Positions 11,506-21,620 of a DNA stretch of 64,000 bases are shown here, one piece after another. Origin of the DNA: Petaurus breviceps papuanus (lineage: Eukaryota > Chordata > Mammalia > Diprotodontia > Petauridae); contig JAMXIF010001253.1 in the NCBI GenBank assembly GCA_028583685.1, positions 78,682,150-78,746,149 on the forward strand, in the 5' to 3' direction. Within the stretch, counting starts at the first letter, position 1; every line of letters begins with the position of its first letter. Under the pieces are notes generated by a model, which was given only the letters and a program-made list of their open reading frames with translations, searched no databases and was not told the origin of the DNA. The translations under genes were made by a program, and so were the position numbers.

Positions 11506-14035
11506 CTCCTAGGTAGAGTTTTACTTTTGACAACCACCTCCCTCAATCTGTCTTCCCTTTTATCAGCCCCCTGTGTTTTCTTTACCCTTTCCCTCACTAC
11601 TTCTTCCCTTCTTTCTATCTACCCCTCCCTTTTCTTTTGCCTTTCCCTTCCTACTTCCCATAGGATAAGTTAGATTTCTATTCATAACTGAGTATATTAT
11701 TCCTTCTTTGAGCCAAATCTGAAGAGAGTAAGGTTCAAACTATGTTGATCTCCCTTCCTTCTTTTCCTCTAACGTAATAGTTCTTTGTGCCTCTTCATGT
11801 GATGCAATTTACCCTTTTTCTGTCTCTTTCTTTCCTCTTCTCCCAGTACAACCCATTTCCACCACTTAATTGTATTTTTAAAATCATTATATCAAAGTCA
11901 AATTATACCCACACCCTCTGTCTATGTATATCCCTTTTAAATGCCATAATAAAGATACAATTTTCAATATTGACAAGTATCATCTTTCCATATAGGGATG
12001 TAAAGTATTTGCCATTATTGAATAACATTTTTTTTCTTTCTTGTTTACCTTTCTATGCCTCTCTTGAGTCTTATATTTGAAGATCAAATTTTCTGTTGAG
12101 CTCTGGTCTTTTCCTCAGGAAGGTTTGGAAGTCCCCTATTTCATTGAATGGCTATCTCCTCCCCTGAAAGATTATTCTCAATTTCACTAGGTAGCTGATC
12201 CTTGATTGCAATCCAAGCTCCTTCACCTTATATCATATTCCAAGCCCTCTGATCTTATAATGTAGAAGCTACAAGGTCTACATAATCCTGACTGTGCTTC
12301 CATAATATTTAAATTGTTTCTTTTTTTTTAAAGCAATTGGGGTTAAGTAACTTGCTCAAGGTTACATAGCCAGTTATTTCTGGGTATGGTGCTAAGTATA
12401 TGAGCCCAGATTTGATCTCCAGGTCATCCCGACACTGGGGCCGGTGCTCTTACTCACTGAGCCACCTGGCCACCCCTAAGCAATTGGGGTTAAGTAACTT
12501 GCTCAAGGTTACACAGCCAGGTATTTCTGGGTGGGTGCTAAGTGTCTGAGCCCAGATTCTATCCCCAGGTCATCCCAACACTGGGGCCAGTGCTCTTATT
12601 TGCTGTGCTTCCTGGCCGCCCTTAAATTGTTTCTTTCTCGCCACTTGCAGTGTTTTCTCCTTGACCTGATAATTCCAGAATTTGGCTACAATATTCCTTG
12701 GCCTTTGCAGTTTGGGAATTCTTTCAGGAGGTGGTTGGTGGACTCTTTCAATAACCATTTTACTTTCTGGTTCTAGGACCTCAGGGCACTTTTCCATGAT
12801 GATTTCTTGAAAGATGCTCTCCAGGCTCTTTTTTCATCATGGATTTCAGGTAGACCAATGATTTTTAGATTATATCTCCTGGATTTATTTTCCAGGTCAC
12901 TTGTTTTTCCAATGAGGTATTTTTTATTTTCTTCTTTTTTCATTCTTTTGATTTTGTTTGACTGATTCTTGATGTCTCATAGAGTCATTAGCTTCCACTT
13001 TCCCACTTCTCATTTTTAATGCATTGCTTTCTTCAATTAGCTTTTGTGTCTCCTTTTCCTTTTGGTCAATTCTGCTTATTAAGTTGTTTTCTACAGTCAT
13101 TTTTTATCCTTCCTTTTCCAAAATATTGACTCTCTCGTATAACTGTCATTTTAAAAAAATATATATTTTTTCATCTACCACTCTTATTTGGCTTTTATAA
13201 TCCTTCTTGAACTCTTCCAAAAATTCTTTTGGGGCTTGAGACCAGTTCATATATCATTTTGAGGTTTTGTATGTGGGTATATTGAAAATGTTGTCCTCTT
13301 CTGAGTTGTGTTTTGATCTTCCCAGTCCCCATACTAAAAATCTATGGTCATTGTCTATTTCTGTTTTTTTTTTCATGGTGTGTGCCTAATTTTTGGCTTT
13401 TAAATTTGAGCTCTCCTTCTGGAGCAGAGGGGACATTGAACCAAGCTGCTTGTGCTAGGGGCCAGGGACCTGGTCCCTGGATTTGCATTCTGGGACATGA
13501 GGTGCTGGCAGCTGGTGGCTGTAGGAGTCTGGCAGCTTACCTGGTGCTGAGCTGGAGTCAGAAGTTCTCAGGGTTCAGAGTGATCTGAGTCCTGGAGGAA
13601 GGTTGTTTTGAAGCACCAGAAGGTTTGGCTAGTGGCTAGATTCCCGACGACCTGGAGTTAGGCTTCCTGGAATTGTGCTGAAAGACCAGGAGGTTTGACT
13701 GCTGGAGCCTACTGGTTCCCCTGCCTGTGCCAAGCAAGGCACTTGGAGGATCCTGGTGTTGGCTGCTCCACCACCCTAGGGCTCAAGACTTCCTACTGGT
13801 TTGCTGAGGTAGCTTGCTGGGGTACCTCCCTTCCTTTACTATTCCACTTCTACCATAGCTAGAGGGACTTTCCCATTAATCCCCCAAGCTTCCCAAGTTA
13901 AAAGACTTCTGTACCCCATCTTTCTGCTGGCTCAGCTGTTCCATGGTTTTTCCTAAGGTGATTTTTGGGGGGTTTTAGAGGTCAATAAGGGAGAGTGAGA
14001 TTGACTTCTTACTCTGCCATCTTGGCTCCCAGAAG
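11506..14035 (-). mobile_element. L1 5' half: inter-ORF tract, ORF1 and 5' UTR
   Basis: In minus orientation the element runs from 14035 (CTTCTGGGAGCCAAGATGGCAG) through a GC-richer 5' UTR to about 13.3 kb, then ORF1 to about 12.1 kb, then a C/T-rich inter-ORF stretch (11.5-12.0 kb). The ORF1 C-terminal domain is readable at 12570-12797 on the minus strand (CPEVLEPESKMVIERVHQPP, then LPKLQRPRNIVAKF-type sequence). ORF2 is absent. A dimeric SINE is inserted at 12324-12621. ORF1 is broken by stops and frameshifts. Confidence 0.75.
12324..12621 (-). mobile_element. Dimeric tRNA-derived SINE (left and right monomers)
   Basis: Two related ~145-bp units lie head to tail: left monomer 12477-12621 and right monomer 12334-12476 (minus orientation), followed by an A-rich tail. 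Each has a tRNA-like A box (AGGTGGCTCAGTGAGTAAG type) and a B box (GATCAAATCTG type, from GATCGAATCCG). A perfect 15-bp duplication TTAAATTGTTTCTTT (12309-12323, 12622-12636) flanks the whole dimer, showing that it moved as one unit. Confidence 0.9.
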
Positions 14036-14218
14036 TCTCCTTTGACCATTTATCAATTGAGAATGGCTCTCATTTTTTTAAATAAATTTTATTCAGTTCC
14101 CTGTATATTTGAGAAATCAGGGAAACTTGTTGCAATGTTTTATTCATCATCTATGGTACCTTTTAGCAAAATACTTCTTCAATTAATCTCTTTTAATTAG
14201 GTCTGTTTTTGTTTTGTG

Positions 14219-14236
14219 GGCTTCTAGGTGGTGTAG
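14219..14236 (+). mobile_element. 5' tip of a tRNA-derived SINE, separated from its body by an LTR
   Basis: GGGCTTCTAGGTGGTGTAG matches the SINE head; the body resumes at 15410. The LTR between them is the long-LTR family. Confidence 0.55.
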
Positions 14237-15409
14237 AGTAAAGCCAAGCATGTGTAGCTTTCCAGAGAACTGCTGCTGTGAACAGCTTTAAGGTTATGAT
14301 TAGATAGTACAGTGAACTCTCTATTTATTCAGCAGGAAATTAAAACAAAACATTCACAGAAATCAAAGTACAGTATTCATAATGTTATAACATAACAAGT
14401 TATCACTAAAGTGGCCACACAGTTTTAAGCAAAAGATATCATTCAGTAAATCTTTAACTCAATCATCCTTAAGGAGCAGGCCCCCTTTAAGGGACACAAA
14501 TTACAAAAGTCAAAGTTCTCCACCCCTAGGTCACAGTAAATCATAATCTTCTCAGTCAGAGTTAAGTACCCAAGAAGAAATCTTTTCATCTTGACTCAAG
14601 GTTGGCTCTCAGCTTCCATGGTTCTCTTCCATGGTCCCAGCTCCTGCCTGAATCTAACCAACTGTCAGCTGGACTCAAAGGTAGGCAGCTCTCAGCTTCT
14701 CGGCCAGTTCCTCATCCAGCTCATCGTCCAGTTCCATATTGAAGCTCACAGTGTCCACTCCCCCTCAAATCCTTCACAGTTTCTGTTTCTTGGAAGACAA
14801 AGCTTAATAGAGCCAAAACAACATTCATGCACATTGCTGGCACCATCATCAATTCATTATCTGCCTGTGAAATCAACCCACAAACAAGATCTGAGAAGTC
14901 AGTATAAATCATCGGCATAGAAATCAACACAGACCCACTGACAGGGTCTAGGAGGTAAACACAAATCATCAGTAAAGTCCCAGGGCCTCCAGATCCCTCC
15001 TCTAGGACTTCTGTAGACAGACAACCATAAAATCCTCTTTCAGGGCTTCTAGTAAGGTCCCAGCACTTCTGTACAAAGTAATACAAACAAAAATCAACGC
15101 AGACAAAACAGACAAATATAGAGTTCTGGGATGCCACAAGTTTTCTCCTTCTCAGCACTGCCACCACAAGAGTTCTCTTCTCAATTCTTCTCAGTTCTCT
15201 TCTCTCCCAGTTTGGGCTTCTCATTATATGTGGTCATTAGCTCCTCCCCTTCCTATTACATTAGCAATAGGGGTTCACAAGTCATGGGGTTCACAAGTTC
15301 TGTTTCTTAACAAAGACTCAAGGCTTAAAAGAAACTTGAACTGAAACAACGTGGTAAATAATTAAATAGCTAAAATAAGGCATTAAGTACTTCTTCGCTT
15401 GCCATTACC
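14237..15409 (-). mobile_element. Solo LTR of an endogenous retrovirus, long-LTR family (copy 2)
   Basis: The reverse complement parallels copy 1 at 2767-4102: GGCAAG...GAAGTACTTAATGCCTTA at its start, an ATATAA-like box near 15225, CTGAATAAATAGAGAG near 14330, and CTGTTCACAGCAGCAG...GGAAAGCT at its end. It interrupts a SINE, and the bases next to it (TGTAG / TGCAA) look like a decayed 5-bp duplication. No internal retroviral genes are present. It is clearly diverged from copy 1, so the family is older than the ~526-bp LTR family. Confidence 0.65.
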
Positions 15410-15634
15410 TGCAATGATAGAGTGTCAGGCCTAGAATCATGAAGACTTGAGTTCAAATGTGGCCTCTGACACTACTCATGTGATTCTTTAAAGTTATTTA
15501 GCTCTGCCTCAGTTTCCTCATCTGTAAAATGAGCTGCAGAAGGAAATGGCAAACCAGTCCAAAATCTTTGCCAAGAAAACTGCAAATTGAGTCACAAAGA
15601 ATTGGACAAAATCAAAATGACTCAACAGTTTTTA
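15410..15634 (+). mobile_element. tRNA-derived marsupial SINE body (continuation of 14219-14236)
   Basis: It contains GACTTGAGTTCAAATGTGGCC (B-box region), then GCAGAAGGAAATGGCAAACC and GCCAAGAAAACTGCAAATTG, the distinctive 3' module of a marsupial SINE ending in GACTCAACAG. Probable target duplication of the host: GTTTTTGTTTTG / GTTTTTACTTTTG. Confidence 0.75.
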
Positions 15635-15929
15635 CTTTTGGTTTGTCTGAGATAATGATTGCCACCCCTACCTTTTTTCTTATTTAACTTGAAGCATAAT
15701 AAATTCTGCTCCAGCCTTTTATTTTTATTGCATGTCTTTCTGTCTCCTGTTTAACGTTTTGGCATATGTTCTAATTTGTAAATGGGTCTTTTCTAAAAAG
15801 AAGTGATTAGAAATTGAATAAGAAGTTAGAATCCCTCAAGTTTTGAAAGACTATAACATTTTGCAGAATTAGAAGATTTTTATTAGGGATAAGTGCAAGG
15901 TTTTTCATCTGGGTTAAAAAAAATATCAT

Positions 15930-16540
15930 GAGTACAAAATGAGAAGGGAAGTAGCTCGACAGTTAATTTTCTGTTGTACAGGTTTCGGTGAATTGCAAGC
16001 AAAATATGAGTTCATAGTGATATGTCAGGGGTTTTATCAAATCTTTGGCTTCATTAAGATAAGAATAACTTCCAGGACTGAGGAGGGATCATCTCATTCT
16101 CCTCTGTGCTGGTCAGACCACGTTTAGCACCCTGTGTTTAGTTCTAGGAGTATTATTTCATGAATGATAGTAATATTAATTATAGAGTATTTTAAGATGG
16201 TGACAAATTGAAAAATGATATTATGCTGTATATTGATCAGTTGAAGGAGGTGGGCATGGAAATGCAGAGACTTTAAATGTGGGGGAGGGTATCTATAGGA
16301 AATTATTTTGAGTATTATCATGTACAAGAGTGACTATTGCTTGAAGGGTTGTGTTAAAGTTATAAAATAAGTACATTGAAACTTTAAAATAAGGTAACAC
16401 TTCCTAACAATTACAGTTAATCAACAGTGGAATGAATTACCAAAGGGATGTACTTCCCCAAAATGAAGGTCTTCAAGTAAATTCTGAATAACCACTTCTC
16501 AGTTATGTTGTAGATATTGTTCTTGCAACATTATAGATAG
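15930..16540 (+). mobile_element. L3/CR1 LINE 3' fragment
   Basis: GTGCTGGTCAGACCACGTTTAG, TTGAAGGGTTGTG, CACTTCCTAACAATTA and CAGTGGAATGAATTACC...GGTCTTCAAG occur in the order found in the CR1/L3 ORF2 C-terminal region. These encode the family's LVRPHLEYC-like and WNELP-like blocks, now decayed. It is one of the oldest layers of the window. Confidence 0.75.
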
Positions 16541-16554
16541 TGTTGATGGGTATA

Positions 16555-16760
16555 GATAATTCTCTTGGTTCATTTATCATAGTAGCTCTCAATTGAGAAT
16601 AAAGAGACTTCAATTCAGATCTAGGATTTGACACATACTGCCAGAATGTTCTTTTCCAAATCCATTCAACTGTCTAAATTAGTTTCCTCATCTTTAAAAT
16701 GGGGTGAAGGTCTCCATGATGCCAAAAGTCACTTTAAGATCTATATTTTATAAAAATTAA
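16555..16760 (+). mobile_element. Probable MIR fragment
   Basis: CCATTCAACTGTCTAAATTAGTTTCCTCATCTTTAAAATGGGG is the MIR core-to-tail region; the 5' part is diverged. Confidence 0.55.
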
Positions 16761-18574
16761 GATTTTGTCATTCTGCTTTCTATATTCAATAATTAGCTAT
16801 TGGTTGCATAATTTACTCTAATCCCACTAAGCCTTTATCTTACACTCAGAGCATATTGCTCTGATTATGGCTTGAATTTCATTTTCCTTTAAAATGATTA
16901 TTTCCTATAACTTTTATGTAAAATATATATGCAGTAAGTTGGTACCTGCATAATAAATATGTTACTTCAAAGAAAAATGACATAGGAACAAAAATCCATA
17001 CTAGAAATTCAAAATAATTACCTCTCCAGAATGTCATATCAAGGTAATATTTAAAAAGTTGGTTTGTTTCATTTTGAACAATGATAAATTGTCTATTGTT
17101 GCCTTAACCAAAGATGATTAAATTATATATTTTCCTTGCCACTAGCATTTCTAAAAGTGATAGTGAAATGCTCACATTATGTGTTCATTTTAGCAAATAC
17201 ATTTTTAATGCGGCCATTTCCTCCTATAACCACTGGAAAGCACAGAAATCATACAGATAATTTATAGTAGCAAATGATGCAGAGCCATTTTTCAAGGTAG
17301 TAAACCTTTGGGGGAACTTGGGTTAACCATCTAGAAAAGCCCTATTTTCTGCCAGGATAAAAAAGAGATGGTTATTTATTATCTGTTACTCCTACACATA
17401 TCTTTCTCTCTTCTGAAGTATGATCTTACTTACACTTGAATTAGAAGATTTTTTCTTCATTATACTCTTTCCATGGATTCCTAATCTAAATAATGCTTTC
17501 TCCCCTCATTAGAGATTTCTCTGCTGAAGAATGCTTAATTATTGTGGTAATGCACTAGAATGTACTTATAGATGATAATGAATATATTCATTCAATAAGC
17601 AAATTGTACGTTCAGTTTTAAATTTTGATTTGAGAAATGGACTGTAATTACTTGGAAATCTCATTTATGTTAGTTTCACCCTCTCTTAATATCTACCACA
17701 GTGAAATTAAAATCCACTTGGAATTGTTCAATACTAAATTTACAAATGAATTCCAACAGATTAGAATGAAGTTAATGGCATTGCAACAGCTGTACATCTA
17801 GTATTTCAACTTGGAAATCAGTGATAAAATGAGCTAGATAAGTACAGACATAGAATTTTTTAGAATTCCAGCAACACTTGAAGTTTCAAAGTCATAAAGT
17901 CCCAAGTTTTTCCTAAAAAGTATTCCATTGAATACTTTTGTTTTTAGAATGAGACTTCTTTTAGAAAACTTAAGAAGATGAGTGAAATGGCAAGGTGAGT
18001 TTAATGCCTTACTAGTGTTTCCAATCATATCTAGTAGAAAGAAACACTAGAAGAATCTATATCTTTCTTTCTTAGAATGTAGATGGTGGTCACAGAGCAT
18101 TAACCTAATCTTGAGATTCAAACTCAGATTTATCTGTTATAAAATCAACTCTTCCAAGGGAGTTGTAGAACCTTGAGGCCATCTTTGTCTCAATGTAGAA
18201 TCATCCAGTGATTCCAGGTATATGTGGGTGCCTGAGAATCTAGTTCTATCAGTGTTCTCTGTTCATTTCTCTTTAGGTTGTCTCCTTTGATAATACATCT
18301 ATTCTTACACATTCAATTATTGCCTCTTAAAGTGGCGATCCCTCAAATTATGTTTCTAATCCTGATCTCTTTGCCAAGTTCTAAACCCATATCTATAACT
18401 ACCTACTTAATATTTTATTTTAGCTGCCTTTTTATCACTCCACTGTGAAATGTCTGTTTCATGTCTAATAGTTGCCACTATTGTTACACATAGTTTTGGT
18501 CTGAGAATCAAATTCATAGGCATGCACCTATGCTTATTAGCTCAATGCTATTATTATTTTCAATGAAAATATCC
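16761..18574. other. Unique-looking AT-rich DNA, no gene seen
   Basis: I found no repeat family, RNA gene or conserved-looking coding frame across 1.8 kb. This and 1029-2165 are the cleanest non-repetitive stretches and the best place to look for conserved non-coding elements. Confidence 0.5.
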
Positions 18575-18805
18575 TAGATGTTTTTGCTGTACAAATGGAT
18601 AAATTAAATAGTCCCTGTTCTCCCACTATTTTTAACATAAATCTAAAAGACTAGAAAAATCAACAAAATATATAAAATTAAAGATGTATACATGAACAAA
18701 GAGGAGGCAAAATTGTCATTATTTGAAGCTGACTTGATAGTTTACTTAGAAACTAGATATAGAGCATCTTACACCATATACCAAGATTAGTTCAAAAGGA
18801 GTACA

Positions 18806-18970
18806 TGATTTTTAATTTTTATTTTTTGCTTTTTGGAGGGGGGAATGGGGTTAAGTGACTTGCCCAAGGTCACACAGCTAGTAAGTGTTAAGTGTCTGAG
18901 GCTGGATTTGAACTGAGCTCTTCCTGACTCCAGAGCTAGTGCTCTATTCACTGCACCACCTAGTTTCCCC
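18806..18970 (-). mobile_element. tRNA-derived marsupial SINE
   Basis: The reverse complement has CTAGGTGGTGCAGTGAATAG, a degenerate B box, and GTGTGACCTTGGGCAAGTC followed by an A-rich tail. The perfect 9-bp duplication AGGAGTACA lies at 18797-18805 and 18971-18979. Confidence 0.9.
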
Positions 18971-19938
18971 AGGAGTACAAGATTTTGACATAAAAGGTGA
19001 TACCATAAACAAGTGAGGTGAACAAAGAGTAGTTTCCCTGTCAGATTTATGGTGAATGGAAGAATCCATGAAGAATATAGAAACAGAGAGCATTAGAAGA
19101 CATAAACTGGATAATTTTGTTAATATTAGATAGAAAGATTTTATACAAACCAATATAACCAAGATCAGAAAGAAAGCAGAAAACTGAGGAAAGTGTTTTT
19201 TCAGCAAGTAGCTGAAATAAAGGTGTTATTTCTCAAATATATAAAGAACTTAGTCACATTTATAAGAATACAAGTGGGGCAGAGCCAAGAATACAGACTA
19301 AGAGCAGGGACTTGCTGGAACTCTACCTCTAAGCCCTCCAAATACTTGTAAAAAATTACTCTAAACAAATTCTAGAGGTATAGAACCCACAAAATGTCAG
19401 AGTGAAACAAATATCCACCCCCAAACAGCCTAGAAGCCTGACAAGAAGGGCCTATCACAACAGGCTGGGAGCAGGGCACAGCCCATTGTGGGCCACACCA
19501 CTACAGACAGGGAAGAGCAGACCTCAGGGGACTGAATCAGTGTAGCTGGGGTGGTTTCCAGACTTCTCAACTCAGAAATGCCAAAGACAGCATGGAATGT
19601 CAGTTGGAAGAGTCTTTGGGACCTGGGTGAAAAAGGAGCATGATCTGACTAAGGTCTGGTCCCAGCCCCAGGGCAGCAGAAATAGCAGTGGCAGCAGTAG
19701 GATGTGGGGGATTGTGTAACTGATACAAAACCCCTGAAGCCTTGGGCAGTACACCCACCCTCACCACCACAGAGTCCTACCCTGACAAAGAGCTACAAAG
19801 TGAAGTACTTGCCTGAGAAGATGCGCAAATAGAATAAAAAAGTCAGACTATAGAATCTTACTTTGGTGACAAAGATCAAAACATAAAATCAAAAGAATAT
19901 AACAAAGTCAAAATTCCTGCATCAAAAGCCTCCAAGAA

Positions 19939-20100
19939 GAGGCAGCTAGGTGTCTCAGTGAATAGAGCATTGGCCCTAGAGTCAGGAGTACCTGAGTTCA
20001 AATCTGGCCCCTGACACTTAATACTTACTAGCTGTGTGACCTCGGACAAGTCACTTAACCCCAATTGGTCTGCCTTCTCCTTTAATAAAACAAACATACA
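19939..20100 (+). mobile_element. tRNA-derived marsupial SINE in HAL1
   Basis: GGCAGCTAGGTGTCTCAGTG head, CCTGAGTTCAAATCTGGCC B-box region and TTACTAGCTGTGTGACC core. Duplication TCCAAGAA at 19931-19938 and 20101-20108. Confidence 0.9.
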
Positions 20101-20297
20101 TCCAAGAAAAATATGGAATGGTCATGGTCGCAGGCCATGAAAGAACTCAAAAAGGACTTGAAAAATAAAATAAGAGAAATAGAAGAAAAATTGAGAAGAG
20201 AAATTAGTGTGATGTGAGAAAAAGAAAAATGAGTCAATAACTTGCTAAAAGAGACCCCCAAAATACTGAAGAAAATAACACCTTAAAATAGAATAAC

Positions 20298-20443
20298 CTG
20301 GGATGACTAGGTGGCACAGTGAGTAGAGCACTGGCCCTGGAGTCAAGAGGACCTGAGTTAAAATCTGACCTCAGACACTTAGCACAAAAACTAGCTATGT
20401 GACCTTGGGCAAGTCACTTAACCCCAACTGCTCTCCAAAAAGC
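20298..20443 (+). mobile_element. tRNA-derived marsupial SINE in HAL1
   Basis: GATGACTAGGTGGCACAGTG head, CCCTGGAGTCAAGAGGACC, and TGACCTTGGGCAAGTCAC then CTCCAAAAAGC tail. It is inserted in the ORF1 coiled-coil coding region. Confidence 0.88.
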
Positions 20444-20617
20444 TATATATATTTGCCTAAATGGCACAAGAGGTCCAAAAAGCCAATGAGGAGAAAAATG
20501 CCTTAAAAAGCAGAATTGACCAAATGAAAAAAGAAGTCTAAAAGCTCACAGAAGAAAATAATTCTTTAAAAATTAGAATGGAGCAAATGGAAGCTAATGA
20601 CTTTATGACAAATCACA

Positions 20618-20754
20618 TGGGGTTAAGTAACTTGCTCAAGCTTACACAGCCAGTTATTTCTGGGTGTGGTGCTGAGTATCTGAGCCCGGATTTGATCCAG
20701 GTCATCCCAACACTGGAGCCAGTGCTCTTACTCGCTGAGCCACCTGGCCGCCCC
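20618..20754 (-). mobile_element. Solo right monomer of the dimeric SINE family, in HAL1 ORF1
   Basis: The reverse complement is GGGGCGGCCAGGTGGCTCAG...GGATCAAATCCGGGCTCAG with the right-monomer signature CAGCACCACACCCAGAAATAA. The perfect 8-bp duplication AAATCACA lies at 20610-20617 and 20755-20762. It lacks the CAATTGC end and the A tail. Confidence 0.88.
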
Positions 20755-20804
20755 AAATCACAAAATTATAAAACAACCAAAAGAATGAAGAAATAGAATA
20801 CAGT

Positions 20805-21104
20805 GTGAAATATCTCATTGGGAAAACCACCTACCTGGAAAATAGATACAGGAGAGATGATTTAAAAATCATTGGACTGCCTGAAAGCTATGATCACAAA
20901 AAGTACCTAGACATCATCTTTAAAGAAATTACCAAGGAAAATTGCTTTGATATTCTAGAACCAGAGGGTAAAATAGAAATTGAAAGAATCAAACAATCAC
21001 CTCTTGAAAGAGATCCCAAAAGGAAAATGATGAGGAATAATGTCACCAAATTCCAGAGTTCCCAAGTCAAGGAGAAAACAGTGCAAGCAACCAGAAAGAA
21101 ATAA
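20805..21104 (+). pseudogene. HAL1/L1 ORF1p fragment (RRM and C-terminal domain)
   Basis: A 99-residue open stretch contains KTTYLENRYRRDDLKIIGLPES, the linker plus RRM start of L1 ORF1p, followed by EITKENCFDILEPEGKIEIE and VKEKTVQATRKK of the C-terminal domain. Intact ORF1p binds RNA as a coiled-coil trimer and packages LINE RNA. Upstream, the coiled coil is encoded at 20.10-20.60 kb but is broken by two SINEs and stops; downstream it runs into a stop, and the AKELGL/YPAKL-like end is at 21.19-21.24 kb in damaged form. Confidence 0.8.
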
Positions 21105-21490
21105 TTTGAGTATTGTGGAAATACAATCAGGAAAAGACAAAACCTAGAAACTTCTATATTAAGGGATCAAAGCCTTAGAATATGATGTTCCAAAGGTCAG
21201 AGGAGTTAGGATTACAACCAAGAATCACCTATCCAGCAAAAGTAAGTATTATATTTCAGGGGGAAAATATACATTCAATGAAAAGAGGATGTTCAAGCAC
21301 TTTTGCTGAAAAGACAAGAGCTGAGTAGAAAATTTGATTTTCAAAAACAAGAATTAAGAGAAACATGAAAAGGTAAACAGGAAAGAGAAATCATAAGGGA
21401 CTTATTAAAGTTGAACTGCCTACATTCTTAAATGGAAAGATTACACTTTTAAATCATGAGACCTTTCTCAATATTAGGGTAGATGGAGTA

Positions 21491-21550
21491 GATAGATTAG
21501 ATAGATAGATAGATAGATAGAGAGATAGATAGATAGATAGATAGATAGAT

Positions 21551-21615
<65 letters not shown>

Positions 21616-21620
21616 GATAG
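21491..21620. repeat. (GATA)n tetranucleotide microsatellite
   Basis: About 30 GATA units with few interruptions in the HAL1 3' region. Other L1/HAL1 copies lack it, so it is specific to this copy. Confidence 0.95.

Larger units (their letters stand above)
14036..15800 (-). mobile_element. Internally deleted L1 (ORF2 C-terminus joined to endonuclease region), split by SINE+LTR
   Basis: 14036-14218 reads as reversed ORF2 C-terminal DNA (GACCATTTATCAATTGAG) that jumps near 14140 to the endonuclease region (CATCATCTATGGTACC ... TCTTTTAATTAGGTCTG). The element resumes at 15635 with TTTGTCTGAGATAATGATTGCC. The same deletion junction occurs near 63.38 kb. It carries no coding frame. Confidence 0.65.

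Noticed and set aside
11040-14035. Twin-primed (5'-inverted) single L1
   Set aside because: The inverted 5' half lies beyond the 3' end of the plus-strand piece, not before it, so the geometry does not fit one twin-primed insertion.
21491-21620. CRISPR array or satellite
   Set aside because: Perfect 4-bp periodicity without spacers; a simple microsatellite.
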